Below, piece after piece: positions 29,882 to 39,234 of a stretch of DNA of 64,000 nucleotides. Each line of letters begins with the position of its first letter. Position 1 is the first letter of the stretch. Origin of the DNA: Pseudomonadota bacterium (GTDB lineage Bacteria; Desulfobacterota; Desulfobacteria; Desulfobacterales; Desulfolunaceae); assembly GCA_018818835.1 (NCBI GenBank), contig JAHIRD010000027.1, positions 164,845 to 228,844 of the forward strand. The letters are read 5' to 3'. The notes under the pieces are model-generated. The model had not been told where the DNA came from. It saw nothing but the letters and a program-made list of their open reading frames with translations, and did no database searches. The translations under genes were made by a program, and so were the position numbers.

Positions 29882-30181
29882 GCCTGCAATCAGATTCTAC
29901 CCATAGGCTTCGAGCCAATCCTTGGCAGCGATGATTAAAAAATAGTGTTTTTATCCATCACCTGTTGAATGATTTCCTTCTTAAAAACCGAGTATAGACC
30001 GATATAAGAATGAGGCTTAATTGTCTTGGAATTTAAATGGCGGATATAATAATTCTATTTAATTTCAGGTGTTTTTTATTAATTGCATAATAATAACCAG
30101 TGTGGTATTGTACACGGTTTTTGTAAGTTTAACATTTTTAAGAATGTTCCGGGAAACAGGAGCAGATATGGAAAGACAGAT

Positions 30182-32002
30182 ATGGGTTTTGAAAAATTAG
30201 GTTTAAACAGTCAACTGGTTGATGCGGTTTTAAGGATGGGTTTTGAACAACCCACCCCTATTCAGAAAAAAGCCATTCCTGAAATTATAGAAGGCACTAA
30301 GGATCTGGTGGGATTGGCACAGACCGGAACGGGAAAAACAGCCGCGTTTGGACTTCCCATGGTCCAGTTGATTGATTTTAGATCACGGAATACCCAGGGC
30401 CTGGTCATCTGCCCAACACGTGAATTATGCCTGCAGATCACCAAAGATTTCAATGATTTTTGCAGCACAAGCAAAGAGGCCTCAATTGTTGCAGTGTACG
30501 GCGGGGCAAGCATTTCCGATCAGATCCGTTTAATTAAAAAGGGTGCCCATGTGATTGTGGCAACCCCCGGGCGTCTCTTGGATCTAATGAACCGGAAAGT
30601 TGTGAATTTATCCTTTACCAAATACCTGGTTTTGGATGAAGCCGATGAAATGTTGAATATGGGCTTTCAAGAAGACCTGGATTCAATTTTAAACAATACA
30701 CCCAAAGAAAAACGCACCTGGCTTTTTTCAGCCACCATGCCCGCGGAAGTATCTAAGATTGCCTCCAAATATATGCATGATCCCGTTGAAATTACAGTGG
30801 GGAAAAAGAACAGCAGTGCTGCCAATATTGAGCATGTAAATTACGTGATCAAGGAAAAAGACAGGTATCAGGCCCTTAAACGGGTGATTGATTTTTATCC
30901 GGATATTTATGGTCTGATCTTCTGCAGAACTAGGATTGAAACCCAGGAAATTGCAGAAAAACTGCTTAAGGACGGCTACGATGCCGAAGCCCTTCATGGG
31001 GATTTGAGCCAGGCCATCCGTGATAAGGTCATGGGGCGCTTTAGAGAAAAAAATCTCCAGATCCTCGTGGCCACCGATGTGGCGGCAAGGGGTATTGATG
31101 TTAAAGATATCACCCATGTCATCCATTACAAACTGCCCGATGAAATAGAAAGCTACACCCACAGAAGCGGACGTACGGCACGTGCGGGCAAATCCGGTGT
31201 GGCCATTGTTCTGATGAACACCCGTGAAAGCAGAAAGCTTCAGGATGTGGAACGCAAAGCCGGCATTCGCTTTACCCAGAAAAAGGTTCCCGGAGGTACA
31301 GCTGTTTGTGAAAAACAGCTTTTTTCCATGGTGGGGAAACTGGTCAGTGTGGAGGTGAATGAAACGGAAATAGGTCGTTTTCTTCCCCCTGTGTATGACA
31401 CCCTTGCCGGACTCAGCCGTGAGGAGTTGATCAAACGGTTTGTCTCCCTCGAGTTCAACCGTTTTTTGACTTATTATCAGGATTCCGAAGACATCAACGT
31501 TGAAGACCACAAACGGGACAAGAGATCGTATAAAGATAAATGGGACAGTGCGGAAAAAAAATCCCGTGGCCGTGACAGCTTGGGTAAAACCCCCCGTGGC
31601 CGGGATGTTTCGTTTAAAAAAGAACGCGACAGGGGTGATTTTGACAAAAAAGAAAAGGGCATTAAAGGTGGCGTTTCAACCCGTCGTTTTTTTGCCAGCG
31701 CGGGTGATATGGATAATCTTAACAAAGGAGCCCTGGTCAGGTTGATTTGCGACCGTTCGGGCATCCGCTCCGATAAAATCGGTACCATCGAAATTATGAG
31801 GGAGTTCTCTTTTTTTGATGTGGACGCAACCGTGGCTGATAGGGTCAAGGAAACCCTGAAAGATGCTTCCCTTGACGGTCGAAAGCTGACCGTTGATTAT
31901 GCTGCTCCCAAAGCACCCTCGGATAAAAAAGATTTCTCACGTCCCGAAAAACGAAAAAGGCCTGGACGCGTCAAAAAGAAATCCAGCCAAGCGGATTACT
32001 GA
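30182..32002 (+). CDS. deaD: DEAD-box RNA helicase with DbpA-type C-terminal RNA-binding domain (DeaD/CsdA-like)
   Basis: 606 residues from the ATG at 30182; the frame is open further upstream to 30083 but the protein similarity begins at GFEKLGLN. The Q-motif (FEQPTPIQKKAIP) is followed by motif I AQTGTGKT near 44, PTREL, DEAD near 152, SAT and HRSGRTARAG near 327. A charged Lys/Arg/Asp linker (~445-500) leads to a DbpA-type RRM domain (RRFFASAGDMDNLNKGALVRLICDRSGI, ~500-575) and a basic tail. This architecture is that of DeaD/CsdA, which helps ribosome assembly at low temperature. A long untranslated leader and a hairpin right after the gene fit cold regulation. Confidence 0.95.
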   Translation: MGFEKLGLNSQLVDAVLRMGFEQPTPIQKKAIPEIIEGTKDLVGLAQTGTGKTAAFGLPMVQLIDFRSRNTQGLVICPTRELCLQITKDFNDFCSTSKEASIVAVYGGASISDQIRLIKKGAHVIVATPGRLLDLMNRKVVNLSFTKYLVLDEADEMLNMGFQEDLDSILNNTPKEKRTWLFSATMPAEVSKIASKYMHDPVEITVGKKNSSAANIEHVNYVIKEKDRYQALKRVIDFYPDIYGLIFCRTRIETQEIAEKLLKDGYDAEALHGDLSQAIRDKVMGRFREKNLQILVATDVAARGIDVKDITHVIHYKLPDEIESYTHRSGRTARAGKSGVAIVLMNTRESRKLQDVERKAGIRFTQKKVPGGTAVCEKQLFSMVGKLVSVEVNETEIGRFLPPVYDTLAGLSREELIKRFVSLEFNRFLTYYQDSEDINVEDHKRDKRSYKDKWDSAEKKSRGRDSLGKTPRGRDVSFKKERDRGDFDKKEKGIKGGVSTRRFFASAGDMDNLNKGALVRLICDRSGIRSDKIGTIEIMREFSFFDVDATVADRVKETLKDASLDGRKLTVDYAAPKAPSDKKDFSRPEKRKRPGRVKKKSSQADY

Positions 32003-32017
32003 TAGACCCATGATCAG

Positions 32018-32043
32018 CCGGGACACACCATGATGTGTCCCGG
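32018..32043 (+). terminator. hairpin after deaD
   Basis: The arms CCGGGACACA and TGTGTCCCGG, 10 bp perfect with a 6-base loop, lie 16 bp after the deaD stop. No T-run follows, so it may stabilise the mRNA end or act with a termination factor. Confidence 0.55.
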
Positions 32044-32079
32044 TTGGTGACCTTAAATCTCTGCTAAAAATAATCCACC

Positions 32080-32129
32080 CGAAACCCATAGATCCCATGG
32101 GACCCATGAGACCTATGGGACTTATGAAA
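32080..32129. repeat. CCATAGGTC-type palindromic repeat, copy 1
   Basis: A 9-bp period of the form CCCATGGGA / CCCATGAGA / CCTATGGGA. This copy is the near reverse complement of copy 2 at 32311-32366. Confidence 0.8.
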
Positions 32130-32310
32130 AATCGCCCCAACTAAGCCCCCTTATCAGGATACCTCAACACCTGAAAATGTGATTGAAAAATTCTGTTGTA
32201 GTCAAGTTTCAATCAACGGACAAGGGCAACCACGGGGGGATTGCCCCTACACGTGTCGATCAGTTCAGGATATCTCAGGCAGGAAAAATATGACCCTTAA
32301 ATCGTTGCGC

Positions 32311-32366
32311 CGGAACCCCATAGGTCCCATGGGTCTCATAGGTCCCATAGGACCTATGGGGTTCGG
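32311..32366. repeat. CCATAGGTC-type palindromic repeat, copy 2
   Basis: Units CATAGGTCC, CATGGGTCT, CATAGGTCC, CATAGGACC in a row, ending GGGGTTCGG. The unit series is self-complementary and could form a long hairpin. Inverted relative to copy 1, including part of the flanks (CCGAA next to AAATA). Confidence 0.8.
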
Positions 32367-32417
32367 ATTGTATATTTTTCTGAAACGAAAGTTGCAGTCA
32401 TCGACGTTGCGCGTCCA

Positions 32418-33800
32418 TTATAATATTTTTTGTAACCAGATCACTGTTTCAGGAAACGTTTTAAATGTCACTTCCGTTCCTTTCTCGTCGTAGGATTCGT
32501 GGATGATACCGGCTTTGGTCCTTAACTGCCCGAGAAGGTGACCCTTGTCGTAGGGGATCGTCAATGTGGTTTCGATCATGTTTGACTCGAAGACGTGAAG
32601 AATTTTTATTCTAAGGGTTTCGACATCCTCGGGGTTATGGGCAGAGATGAAGATTCCTTCGGGAAATTCAGGTTTCAGTTTTTCAAGCTCATCGGGTGAG
32701 AGTTTGTCAATTTTGTTCAGGATCAGTCGGCTTGGAATTGTCTCTCCACCAATTTCTTTCAGGACTTTTTTTGTCACAGCCAATTGAGATCGAAATGCCG
32801 GATCAGAAACATCGACCGTAAATAAAAGCAAGGAAGCGGCAAGTGCCTCATCCAAGGTTGATTGGAAAGATGCCACTAAATCATGGGGTAATTTTTTTAT
32901 AAATCCCACGGTATCGGAGACGAGTATCGGAGGGAAAACCTCAGGCTGCATGGCTTTTATACGGGTATCAAGTGTTGCAAATAGTTTATCCTCCACCAGG
33001 ACATCGCTATGGGTCAGCTTGCGCATCAGGGATGACTTTCCGGCATTGGTATAACCGACAAGAGCCACCTGGAAATTTTCTTTCCTGCGGCTGCGCCGTC
33101 TGTTTTGCTCGTCGTGAATGTCAACAAGCTTTGCCTTCAGCTCGGATATGCGGTCTCTGATACGACGTTTGTCGAGTTCGTGGGCTGTCTCACCCGCTCC
33201 TTTGGCGCCAAGGCTGCCGCCTTGACGATCACCGCCAATACGGGATGCCCTTAATCTTGGCGCCATGTAAGCAAGTTTGGCAATCTCCACTTGAATAAGG
33301 GCCTCCCTGCTTTTGGCATGACGGCTGAATATTTCGAGGATCACACCGGTTCGGTCCAACACTTCGACGCCGGTGGCTTGTTCCAGGTTTTGCAATTGCT
33401 TGGTTGAAATTTCACCATCATAGATGACAAAATCGGCTTTCACATCCGGTTCATCGCCTGAACCCTCTTCATCCGATTCATCGAAATCGTCGACCGGATA
33501 ATCATCGTCCGTGTCGTCGCAGGTATTATCTTCCGATTTCCGGCTAAATCCTTCAACAATTCCGGTGCCGCCGGTATAGCCTGCAAGTTCTTTTAATTTC
33601 CCAGCCCCTAACAGGGTTCCTTTATCAGGTTTCGGGCGACGTTGTGATAGCGTTGCGACGACCTCAAGGCCCATGGTTTTAACCAGACGCCTGAGTTCAA
33701 TGAGAGACGAATCATTCTCTTCATCGGATACACCCTGGGTTTGAACTGAAAACAAGACCGCTGTCTTCTTTCCTTTGATATCATTTGATTGTTCGACCAT
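32418..33800 (-). CDS. hflX: ribosome-associated GTPase HflX
   Basis: A 460-residue GTPase. The N-terminal HflX domain contains QRRPKPDKGTLLGAGKLKEL (residues ~53-72) and FVIYDGEISTKQLQNLEQATGVEVLDRTGVILEIFSRHA. The glycine-rich loop GGDRQGGSLGAKGAGETAHELDKRRI leads to the helical linker. The G domain begins near 250 with GYTNAGKSS, then DTVGFIKKLPHDLVASFQSTL and NKID. HflX rescues stalled ribosomes by splitting them, notably after heat stress. Residues 89-120 are an unusual Asp/Glu-rich insertion inside the N-terminal domain. It is monocistronic and convergent with deaD. Confidence 0.96.
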   Translation of the reverse strand: MVEQSNDIKGKKTAVLFSVQTQGVSDEENDSSLIELRRLVKTMGLEVVATLSQRRPKPDKGTLLGAGKLKELAGYTGGTGIVEGFSRKSEDNTCDDTDDDYPVDDFDESDEEGSGDEPDVKADFVIYDGEISTKQLQNLEQATGVEVLDRTGVILEIFSRHAKSREALIQVEIAKLAYMAPRLRASRIGGDRQGGSLGAKGAGETAHELDKRRIRDRISELKAKLVDIHDEQNRRRSRRKENFQVALVGYTNAGKSSLMRKLTHSDVLVEDKLFATLDTRIKAMQPEVFPPILVSDTVGFIKKLPHDLVASFQSTLDEALAASLLLFTVDVSDPAFRSQLAVTKKVLKEIGGETIPSRLILNKIDKLSPDELEKLKPEFPEGIFISAHNPEDVETLRIKILHVFESNMIETTLTIPYDKGHLLGQLRTKAGIIHESYDEKGTEVTFKTFPETVIWLQKIL

Positions 33801-34605
33801 TCGTTTTATTTACAAACCTTATTCAATTTAAATTGTTGTTTTTATAATATCATATTAATTTATCCTTTTTGTCGTAAGAAAGCAACAGATCAAAATCGAA
33901 CGGGGTTTTTACTCTTGCTCACCGCTGAATACGTTCTCTGACATAGCAGAAAAAAAGTTTAACCATGAAGGCCGATGGACAGTGTCCTGAAATAGTCTTC
34001 GTGTCTCCGTGTTTCTCCAACTCACCTCCACCTGGAGGGGCCTAAGACTTGCCAAACGTAGGAATTACATGGTACGTTTATTGCGATTATTCAAGGGGGT
34101 ACAGACGTCATCTGATCCCCATGCTCCCAGGGAGTTCGCCTATGAGTGTGCCCAAAAACGTTTAACCAGAGCATGAAGAAAAAGAAAAAACAAATTTACC
34201 ACAAAGCACACAGAGAAATTGCTTCCGGAGGTAAGATCCCGGCTCCCGACGTTGCCATTGTGCTTCTTCGGCGTGCTCTTCAGCGACCAACGGGAACGGG
34301 TGGTTAGTAAAAAATGTATGCGGCCCATGCCGGAGTTTAGAAATGAGTGGGGCTTACCCCGTGAACGAATATAAAAAAGTTTTTGAAAGTATGGGCTGAA
34401 ACGTTGCCAAACATGATGAAAATAGCTTTTTTAAAGTAAATCAGGATCTAACCAGGATAATGCCGACGACACAAAAAGCCATCCGGCTGATTAGCGGCGA
34501 TATGAATCCTCATCCTTCTGCCGCCCCCGACCCTTTAATTTTACGTTGCATTTATTGATATTCAACGGTAAATAACGCCAGATATCCAAAGGAGGGATCA
34601 GTACC
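33801..34605. other. 805-bp gene-free region with decayed repeats and leader of the RhlE-like helicase
   Basis: I see no credible gene here. Pieces resemble repeat family 2 (CTTCGTGTCTCCGTGTTTC at 33991-34015, ACCACAAAGCACACAGAGAAA near 34198, and the full copy at 34261-34304). The last ~170 bp (34430-34605) lead into the helicase and carry its AAAGGAGGGATCAGTACC ribosome site. The leader is long and GC-mixed, with several small inverted segments. Confidence 0.55.
34261..34304 (+). repeat. interspersed repeat family 2, copy b
   Basis: TGCTTCTTCGGCGTGCTCTT followed by CAGCGACCAACGGGAACGG and GTGGT. It is clearly related to 29501-29544, and to the inverted copies near 46.25 and 46.46 kb. Confidence 0.65.
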
Positions 34606-35841
34606 ATGAAATTTGAAACATACCCAATTTCAGAAGAAATTAAAAAAAACTTAAGCTTAATGGGGTTCAAGCGGCCCACGGATATCCAGTTTAAGTCCAT
34701 TCCCTCTATCCTGAATGGAGAGGATGTTCTGGCTATTGCCCAGACTGGTACAGGAAAAACAGCGGCCTTTGCCATTCCTGTCATCGCAAAAATCCACCAG
34801 GCCAAAACCAGTAAACGGACCATGGGAATCAAATGCCTGGTCATGGTACCCACCCGTGAACTTGCCATGCAGATCGGCGAGGTTTTTAATCAGCTGGCCA
34901 AGCATACCCGGGTGAAGATTTTCGCCCTTTATGGAGGCATTGAACAGGATGCCCAGATCAAAAAACTCCAGGATGGTATAGATATTCTGGTGGCCACGCC
35001 CGGTCGCATGTTTGATCTGATCAGCCAGGGCCACCTCCGGCTGAGCAACATAGACACTCTGGTTCTTGATGAAGCGGACCGCATGCTGGACCTGGGATTT
35101 ATTGAAGACATCACGCAGGTTAAGAAAAAAATCACCCGCAGACACCAGACGCTGTTCTTTTCTGCCACCATCAACAGCACCATCAAAAAACTCGCGTTTT
35201 CCCAGGTGAAAAGTACGGCCATCCGGATCCAAATTTCACCCGAAGACAGGGTATCAAAAAATGTGACCCATGGGGTGATGTTTGTGGACATGGATGACAA
35301 GCGTTTCTTTCTGGAGAGATACATCAATGAAAATCCGGAAGCCAAAATCATTGTGTTCGTCAGGACCAAGGTCAGAGCCGAAAGAGTGTATAAGGCTATG
35401 GAACGGGTGGGTATAGCCACCGTCACCATCCATGGAGACAAAGACCAGTTAGAGCGTTCCCAAGGCATGGCCGCATTCAGACAGGGGGCTTGCAGAATTC
35501 TTGTTGCAACGGATGTCAGCGCCCGTGGGATTGATATTCCTGATGTCACCGTTGTGATCAACTACGATCTGCCCACAGAACCCGAGTACTATGTCCACCG
35601 GGTGGGGCGAACCGGCCGGGGCGTAAACAAGGGCATCGCCATATCTTTTTGCAGCCCTGAAGAAAAAGAAAGCCTTGATGCCATTGAAACGTTTCTGAAC
35701 GCACCCATCGAACGTCTGACCGTATCCAAAAGGGACTATGCCGAAACACTTGAGCTTCCTGGAGGAAACCATGATGTCATGGCCCTGATTGAAGCCAATG
35801 AGAATCGTAAAAAGAAGCGCAAAAATAAGGCAGGAAAATAA
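34606..35841 (+). CDS. rhlE: DEAD-box RNA helicase, RhlE-like
   Basis: 411 residues with a strong AAAGGAGGG ribosome site. The Q-motif (GFKRPTDIQFKSIP) leads to AQTGTGKT near 44, PTRELAMQIG, LVLDEADRMLDLGF near 155, FFSATI and HRVGRTGRG near 330. The C-terminal extension is short and basic (ENRKKKRKNKAGK). The compact core plus the RMLDLGF wording fit RhlE, an RNA helicase involved in ribosome maturation. It has its own long leader. It is the third DEAD-box helicase in this window and is ~2.6 kb from the second. Confidence 0.93.
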   Translation: MKFETYPISEEIKKNLSLMGFKRPTDIQFKSIPSILNGEDVLAIAQTGTGKTAAFAIPVIAKIHQAKTSKRTMGIKCLVMVPTRELAMQIGEVFNQLAKHTRVKIFALYGGIEQDAQIKKLQDGIDILVATPGRMFDLISQGHLRLSNIDTLVLDEADRMLDLGFIEDITQVKKKITRRHQTLFFSATINSTIKKLAFSQVKSTAIRIQISPEDRVSKNVTHGVMFVDMDDKRFFLERYINENPEAKIIVFVRTKVRAERVYKAMERVGIATVTIHGDKDQLERSQGMAAFRQGACRILVATDVSARGIDIPDVTVVINYDLPTEPEYYVHRVGRTGRGVNKGIAISFCSPEEKESLDAIETFLNAPIERLTVSKRDYAETLELPGGNHDVMALIEANENRKKKRKNKAGK

Positions 35842-35998
35842 CGGCTAAGGCCACAATTATTTTTCAGTCTCCATTAAAATGGACTTGATGCAGCCAGTGA
35901 AATTAACGTATATGAATAAGGCAAAAATCAGCCGGAAAATCGTTTAAGCGGTAAAACTTATATCTTTTTTTAACTTAATTCATAACATGGGGGGTATG

Positions 35999-36613
35999 AT
36001 GAAAAAATTGATAATGATCCTTGTCTTCATGGGCGTGATGGTGAACCTGTCAATGGCCGACGATCCCAAACAAGAGGCCATGGACAGCCTTTCCACAGCC
36101 CAGAGCATGATCAAACAGGGCAATATCAACAAAGCTGTGGAAGAAATCAACTATGCCTTGAGCAAACTCAATGAAGTCAGTGCAACGAAAATGTTGACAT
36201 TTATTCCGGAAGCCCCCGAAGGCTTTACCCTGGAAAGTAAAAATTCCCAGGGCATGGGTCAGGGTGCCTCCATGGTGGGTAATGCCGGGGCAGAAGGTCA
36301 TTACATCGGCCAGGATGACTCACGGGTTAAACTCTCCATCGCCACCGGTGGCGTCACCGGAAAATTGGGCAGCCTTGCCAGTTTTGGTTCCATGTTTGCC
36401 GGCATGTCCCAGGATGGGGGCGTGAAAAGCGTTCGCATTCAAGGGTTCACAGGAACCCTCCAGTACGACACAAATTCAAAAAGCGGTAACCTGACCATTC
36501 AGGTTGGAGAAAAAACGTCGGTTCAGGTCGAGGGAGACAATGTCGCATCAGACAAAATTCTGAAATCATTTGCTGAAAAAATGGATTTATCAAAACTTTC
36601 CACATCTTTTTAA
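35999..36613 (+). CDS. exported protein of unknown function
   Basis: 204 residues. Of three ATGs (35987, 35996, 35999) the last is best spaced behind the GGGGGG ribosome site. The signal peptide is MKKLIMILVFMGVMVNLSMA with cleavage before DDPK. Residues ~25-60 form a helix (EAMDSLSTAQSMIKQGNINKAVEEINYALSKLNE) like a short tetratricopeptide unit. The rest is glycine-rich beta (GAEGHYIGQDDSRVKLSIATGGVTGKLGSLASFGS) and ends in KLSTSF. It is likely periplasmic. I do not recognise the family. It is monocistronic, with a good terminator 11 bp behind the stop. Confidence 0.8.
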   Translation: MKKLIMILVFMGVMVNLSMADDPKQEAMDSLSTAQSMIKQGNINKAVEEINYALSKLNEVSATKMLTFIPEAPEGFTLESKNSQGMGQGASMVGNAGAEGHYIGQDDSRVKLSIATGGVTGKLGSLASFGSMFAGMSQDGGVKSVRIQGFTGTLQYDTNSKSGNLTIQVGEKTSVQVEGDNVASDKILKSFAEKMDLSKLSTSF

Positions 36614-36623
36614 GATCCTCTCA

Positions 36624-36660
36624 ATGCCCCCGGTCAAATCCCAGGTCCGGGGGCATTTTA
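36624..36660 (+). terminator. rho-independent terminator
   Basis: The arms ATGCCCCCGG and CCGGGGGCAT (10 bp) enclose a 13-base loop and are followed by TTTAT. It lies right after the exported protein gene. Confidence 0.85.
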
Positions 36661-36857
36661 TCCGCCCTTCATATGCTTCCAGATTAAGCTGTTTTTAATC
36701 ACGCTCAGGCTCTTCCTGGGAGTTTCATCCAGTGATGGGGGCCCAGTTGAATAAATACGAATAAACATTGCCCCAGGACTTGATTTGGTTTAATATTAAC
36801 GATTGAATCTTCACGTACAATCTATCGATCACCTTAGAAAAGGTCCTTGACAAACCC

Positions 36858-37223
36858 ATGAAAGCTCTGCTGATTCTGGCCCATGGAAGCCGGAAAAAAG
36901 AATCCAATGACGAAGTGTATCAACTTGCTAAATCTCTTGATGATTTGGATGACAGTGGTTTTGACTTTGTTCTCTGTGCATTTAACCAATTCAGCAGCCC
37001 ATCTGCAGAAGATCAGATTCAGGTCCTTTTTGAAAAAGGGGTTAAGAAAATCATAGTTTTACCCTATTTTATCGCTGCCGGGAGTCATGTTTTAACGGAC
37101 ATTCCCGAACTGGTCCGCAAGGCCAAAGAAAATTACCCGGAGGTACTGTTCCAGGTGAGCCCTCATTTCGGTGCGTTCAAAGGCGTGAAAAACCTTATTT
37201 TATCTGAACTTTCACGGGGATAA
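36858..37223 (+). CDS. cbiX: CbiX-type sirohydrochlorin chelatase (short form)
   Basis: 121 residues, the size of the small CbiX(S) proteins. The metal-site histidines are in LAHGSRK (His9) and AAGSHVLTDIPELV (His ~75). The repeated pattern KKIIVLPYFIAAG is also typical. It inserts cobalt (or iron/nickel) into sirohydrochlorin in the cobalamin or siroheme pathway. Small CbiX enzymes of archaea and some bacteria act as homodimers. No other cobalamin genes are close, but the next gene is a B12-type radical SAM protein. Confidence 0.9.
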   Translation: MKALLILAHGSRKKESNDEVYQLAKSLDDLDDSGFDFVLCAFNQFSSPSAEDQIQVLFEKGVKKIIVLPYFIAAGSHVLTDIPELVRKAKENYPEVLFQVSPHFGAFKGVKNLILSELSRG

Positions 37224-37412
37224 AATCCCGCGCACAATCCCTTCCCCTCTCCTTGAAAAGCACCTTGCCCATGAATATATGTCCCTGGCGATATGATGAT
37301 TGATTGTCCATTGATGGTTTTTTCTACCCATCACTAACTATCCAGGCTTTCGATCATCGGGTCAACCCTTTCAACCAGGTCTTTTAAGACCGGATATGTG
37401 AGGAAACATACC

Positions 37413-39191
37413 ATGGCAACCTTGAAACGTATTCTTCTGGTATACCCCGAGATCCCCGGCAACACATACTGGAGCTTTAAATATGCACTGAAATTCATTG
37501 ACAAAAAAAGCTCCATGCCCCCCCTGGGCCTTCTGACACTGGCGGCTTTGTTTCCCGATGATATCACACTCAAACTGGTGGATATGAACATTGAGAAACT
37601 TGCGGATCAAGCAATTCTTAAGGCGGATGCCGTTTTTATTTCGGCTATGATCATCCAGAAGGACTCAACAAAACAATTGGCCTTACGATGTAAAAAACTT
37701 GGTCGAACCGTTGTTCTGGGCGGCCCTTATCCCACAGGAAGTTACCAGGACATTGATTTTGCAGATCACATGATTCTGGGAGAAGTGGAAGAAACCCTTA
37801 AACCCTTTCTTATCGACATGGAACAGGGCCAGGCCAAACCTATTTATTTCCCGGGCAAACACCCTGATATCACTGATATTCCCGTTCCCCGGTTTGATCT
37901 TTTAAATTTCAAGGCATATGGATCCATGGCTATTCAATACAGCCGGGGCTGTCCTTACACCTGTGAATTTTGCGATATCTGGAAAACATACGGCAACAAA
38001 CCCCGACTAAAAAATCACGCAAGCCTGATTCGTGAAATCGATACTTTATACCGTCTGGGTTGGCGTGGGGCTGTTTTTGTTGTGGATGACAATTTCATCG
38101 GGAATAAACAAAAAGTTAAAACCCATCTTCTTCCAGCCCTTGCTGAGTGGCAGAAAAACCACCGCTACCCCTTTCGTTTTTTCACCGAAGCCAGTATCAA
38201 TCTGGCCGATGATGAAGAGTTGCTTTCGGCCATGAGGAATGCAGGGTTCAACGAGGTGTTTGTGGGCATTGAAACCCCGGAAAAAGAAGCCCTCATGGGC
38301 GTGGGCAAAAAACAGAACCTGGCCACGGATATGGCCGTGGCTGTTCGGAAAATCCAGTCCTGCGGGTTGGAAGTTATGGGGGGGTTTATCCTTGGTTTTG
38401 ACAGTGATACAAAAGACACCTTTCAGCATCAGATCAATTTTATCTCCCGTACGGCCATACCCAAGGCCATGGTGGGATTATTGAGCGCCCTTCCGGGAAC
38501 CACCCTCTACCATCGTCTGGAAAAGGAAAACAGAATTATTTCCTCTGCCTACGGAAACAATACCCACAGTATGACCACCAATTTCATAACCACCATGGAC
38601 ACACCTGAACTCAAAAAAGGCTATGCCCATGTCTTGTCTTTTTTGTACGGATCAAATCTGAAAAATTATTTTTCAAGGTGCAGTGACCTTCTGGACAACC
38701 TGGGTCACACAACCTATTTCCAGAGAAACATTGGGGTCAAAGAAATCATCATGCTTGCCAAATCCTTAGCCATTCAGCCCTTTACCCGGTATGGCACCCA
38801 ATACATAAAATTTATGGTGAGGAATTTCATCAAGCACCGAAATCTGTTTGGTGAAGCGGTTAGATGCTGCATCACCGGTCATCATTTCCATGTGATCACC
38901 CGTGAAATGATGAAAATGCACCAACTGGAATCCTGGCTTGAAAACAGCTACATCTCCATCCGGGACCAGTTGAAAGCCTGTACAGCCACCGTGGGTGAAA
39001 ATTCCTCCGAGACAAGAAAACAGATTACTGAGCTGTGGGAACAAACCTGTGTGCTTATGAAAAAGGCCCGTAAAAAAATCAAACACGTTCATCGTGATTT
39101 TAGAAATGACATACAGAAAAGCTACTGGGAGAACTCGAATAAAATCAAACGACTGTTCGATGGATTAATTATTAAAGAAAAAAGGCAGTGA
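37413..39191 (+). CDS. B12-binding-type radical SAM protein, DUF4070-like C-terminus
   Basis: 592 residues from the ATG at 37413, with GAGG nine bases upstream. The N-terminal ~150 residues resemble a B12-binding Rossmann fold (LLTLAALFPDDITLKLVDMNIE, ADAVFISAMIIQKDS, VVLGGPYPTG) but lack a clear DxHxxG cobalamin His. The radical SAM cluster CPYTCEFC is near residue 180. The last ~200 residues (GSNLKNYFSRCSDLLDNL onward) are of the DUF4070 type, ending in a helical, lysine-rich tail. It is related to many uncharacterised methyltransferase-like radical SAM enzymes. The substrate is not known. Confidence 0.85.
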   Translation: MATLKRILLVYPEIPGNTYWSFKYALKFIDKKSSMPPLGLLTLAALFPDDITLKLVDMNIEKLADQAILKADAVFISAMIIQKDSTKQLALRCKKLGRTVVLGGPYPTGSYQDIDFADHMILGEVEETLKPFLIDMEQGQAKPIYFPGKHPDITDIPVPRFDLLNFKAYGSMAIQYSRGCPYTCEFCDIWKTYGNKPRLKNHASLIREIDTLYRLGWRGAVFVVDDNFIGNKQKVKTHLLPALAEWQKNHRYPFRFFTEASINLADDEELLSAMRNAGFNEVFVGIETPEKEALMGVGKKQNLATDMAVAVRKIQSCGLEVMGGFILGFDSDTKDTFQHQINFISRTAIPKAMVGLLSALPGTTLYHRLEKENRIISSAYGNNTHSMTTNFITTMDTPELKKGYAHVLSFLYGSNLKNYFSRCSDLLDNLGHTTYFQRNIGVKEIIMLAKSLAIQPFTRYGTQYIKFMVRNFIKHRNLFGEAVRCCITGHHFHVITREMMKMHQLESWLENSYISIRDQLKACTATVGENSSETRKQITELWEQTCVLMKKARKKIKHVHRDFRNDIQKSYWENSNKIKRLFDGLIIKEKRQ

Positions 39192-39234
39192 TGCCATATC
39201 CTTTTAGGAATTGAACCTGACCGTGTGCCGCCAG

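Larger units (their letters stand above)
29455..30181. other. 727-bp gene-free region: repeat, perfect hairpin, possible small RNA, leader of helicase gene
   Basis: Holds a family 2 repeat (29501-29544), a 23-bp perfect hairpin (29552-29608), a very AT-rich stretch (29630-29740), a strong terminator (29849-29881), and ~300 bp more before the helicase start. The only short frame with a clear start is MVRQLQFDYSWIHDLSE at 29732-29785, which is probably chance. DEAD-box cold-shock helicase genes often have long leaders. Confidence 0.5.
32003..32417. other. intergenic region with 9-bp-periodic palindromic repeats
   Basis: Lies between the convergent deaD and hflX ends. It holds a post-deaD hairpin (32018-32043), two inverted copies of a CCATAGGTC-type repeat (32080-32129 and 32311-32366), and a GGGCAA ... 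TTGCCC hairpin (32224-32246). Collagen-like GPMG reading frames here are by-products of the 9-bp period, not genes. Confidence 0.7.

Noticed and set aside
32179..32493. 104-codon collagen-like frame (GPMG repeats), plus a similar one on the minus strand (31937-32140)
   Set aside because: The period comes from the 9-bp palindromic repeats; the frames run into deaD or hflX in the antisense direction and have no ribosome site.
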